DNA of 5,111 nucleotides, from assembly GCA_028276145.1 (NCBI GenBank), contig JAPYWX010000116.1:1-5111 (forward strand). Direction: 5' to 3'. The position numbers were made by a program, and so were the translations under genes. The notes below the pieces were generated by a model. That model made no database searches, was not told the DNA's origin, and saw nothing but the letters and a program-made list of their open reading frames with translations. Origin of the DNA: Spirochaetota bacterium (GTDB lineage: Bacteria; Spirochaetota; Brevinematia; DTOW01). This document shows positions 4,421 to 5,111 of the stretch, in pieces. Within the stretch, counting starts at the first letter, position 1; every line of letters begins with the position of its first letter.

Positions 4421-5111
4421 ACTTTCTTAGGGATTTTTCTATTAGGTCGAGCAACTCTTTTTGTCTCTTTTTCCATATACTTGCGACTTTCTTGTCAAAC
4501 TCGGGGTCATCAAGATTAAGTGATAAGGACTCAACAAGAGCGCTTGTTGCTGGTGACCATGTGAGAGCCATTTCTGGTACATTAGGCATAGGTATTGCTT
4601 CCTTTGCTGCCTCTATGAATATTTGAGATATTGGGTCATTCTTAACTTCTGAATATCCGTATGCACCGACGTTTGCAGGAGTCTGTTTACCTATTTTGGC
4701 TAGTATTCTACCGGCTTGCGGGCTTGTGATAAATTGCATGACTTTGAAGGCTGCTTGCTTGTTCTTAGTATTGGATGACATGAATATTCCTTCTACAGTT
4801 AGGAATGGTATAGCTCTTCTGCCCGAACCTTTTATTCCAGGTAAGTCATCTATGATTGGGAAAGGAGCAACTCCATAGTTAATTTTAGATGAAATCTCAC
4901 CTCTAAACCATTGGCCATTTACAACAAACAGAGCATTACCTGAGTTAAATAGTTCTGTAACTGTTGCACCGTCTGCTCCAACTTCACCTTTAGGGTCACC
5001 ACTTGGGTTTATCATCTTCCTTAGAGTTAAAACATATTTTATTGATTTATAGATAGGTTCAGAGTCAAGAAGTGGGAAGTACTCTCTACCTTTCCTTTTC
5101 TCAAATATTTT
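4419..5111 (-). CDS. malE: Maltose/maltodextrin ABC transporter substrate-binding protein, C-terminal part (5' end outside window)
   Basis: The frame is open to the window edge. The first Met (5015) is internal, because coding continues for 32 more codons upstream. I see the last 230 residues; full-length MalE-type proteins have about 370-400. Recognisable MalE landmarks are ELFNSGNALFVVNGQW (visible residues 53-68), where the Trp corresponds to a sugar-stacking residue of E. coli MalE. INYGVAPFP follows, then a helix with KQAAFKVMQFI, MPNVPEM (175-181), and Trp185, matching the MPNIPQMSAFW region that helps form the ligand cleft. The family binds oligosaccharides outside the membrane and delivers them to MalFG-type permeases. 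The exact sugar cannot be told from this part, and other group 1 oligosaccharide-binding proteins remain possible. The protein ends with a Lys/Glu-rich helix. The gene is convergent with ftsQ and shares its terminator. Confidence 0.85.
   Translation of the reverse strand, partial: KIFEKRKGREYFPLLDSEPIYKSIKYVLTLRKMINPSGDPKGEVGADGATVTELFNSGNALFVVNGQWFRGEISSKINYGVAPFPIIDDLPGIKGSGRRAIPFLTVEGIFMSSNTKNKQAAFKVMQFITSPQAGRILAKIGKQTPANVGAYGYSEVKNDPISQIFIEAAKEAIPMPNVPEMALTWSPATSALVESLSLNLDDPEFDKKVASIWKKRQKELLDLIEKSLRK

Overview
The window is AT-rich and appears to be chromosomal DNA from a bacterium with an outer envelope. It holds a lipoprotein with a clean lipobox, an FtsQ-type divisome protein with a POTRA domain, a MalE-type sugar-binding protein, and a large membrane-anchored TPR protein. 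Arg codons are mostly AGA/AGG and Ile is often ATA. No gene pins the phylum. A spirochaete-like or deep-branching thermophile-like lineage would fit, but that is only an impression.

Layout. (1) 1-264 (+): the C-terminal end of a gene that begins outside the window, possibly a cysteine-peptidase-like cell-wall hydrolase, followed by a short hairpin terminator. (2) 348-839 (+): a small Asn/Ser/Tyr-rich lipoprotein with its own promoter and no Shine-Dalgarno site. It is convergent with (3), with only 5 bp between the stop codons. (3) 845-2605 (-): a 586-residue TPR protein with one N-terminal membrane segment. (4) 2606-3176: a gene-free region of about 570 bp between the divergent TPR and sigma genes. 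It holds 14 copies of a 13-14 bp palindrome (consensus GTGCT-TNAT-AGCAC). Eleven of these are packed with a period of 16 bp (one 17-bp step) in two blocks. It also holds a 12-bp RNA-type hairpin, an orphan terminator-like hairpin and a near-consensus promoter. (5) 3177-3701 and 3698-4387 (+): a SigH-like sigma factor whose stop codon overlaps the start of ftsQ (ATGA), forming a two-gene operon. (6) A hairpin terminator between convergent genes at 4385-4420. (7) 4419-5111 (-): the C-terminal 230 residues of a MalE-like maltodextrin-binding protein that continues beyond the window.

The genes do not form one pathway. The sigma factor and ftsQ are clearly co-transcribed and coupled in translation, which places an alternative sigma factor beside the division machinery. 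The most unusual part is the palindrome array between the TPR and sigma promoters. It cannot code for protein. Its regular spacing and blocks of like-looped units suggest tandem amplification of a protein-binding site or of a small RNA/DNA hairpin. Its function is unknown.
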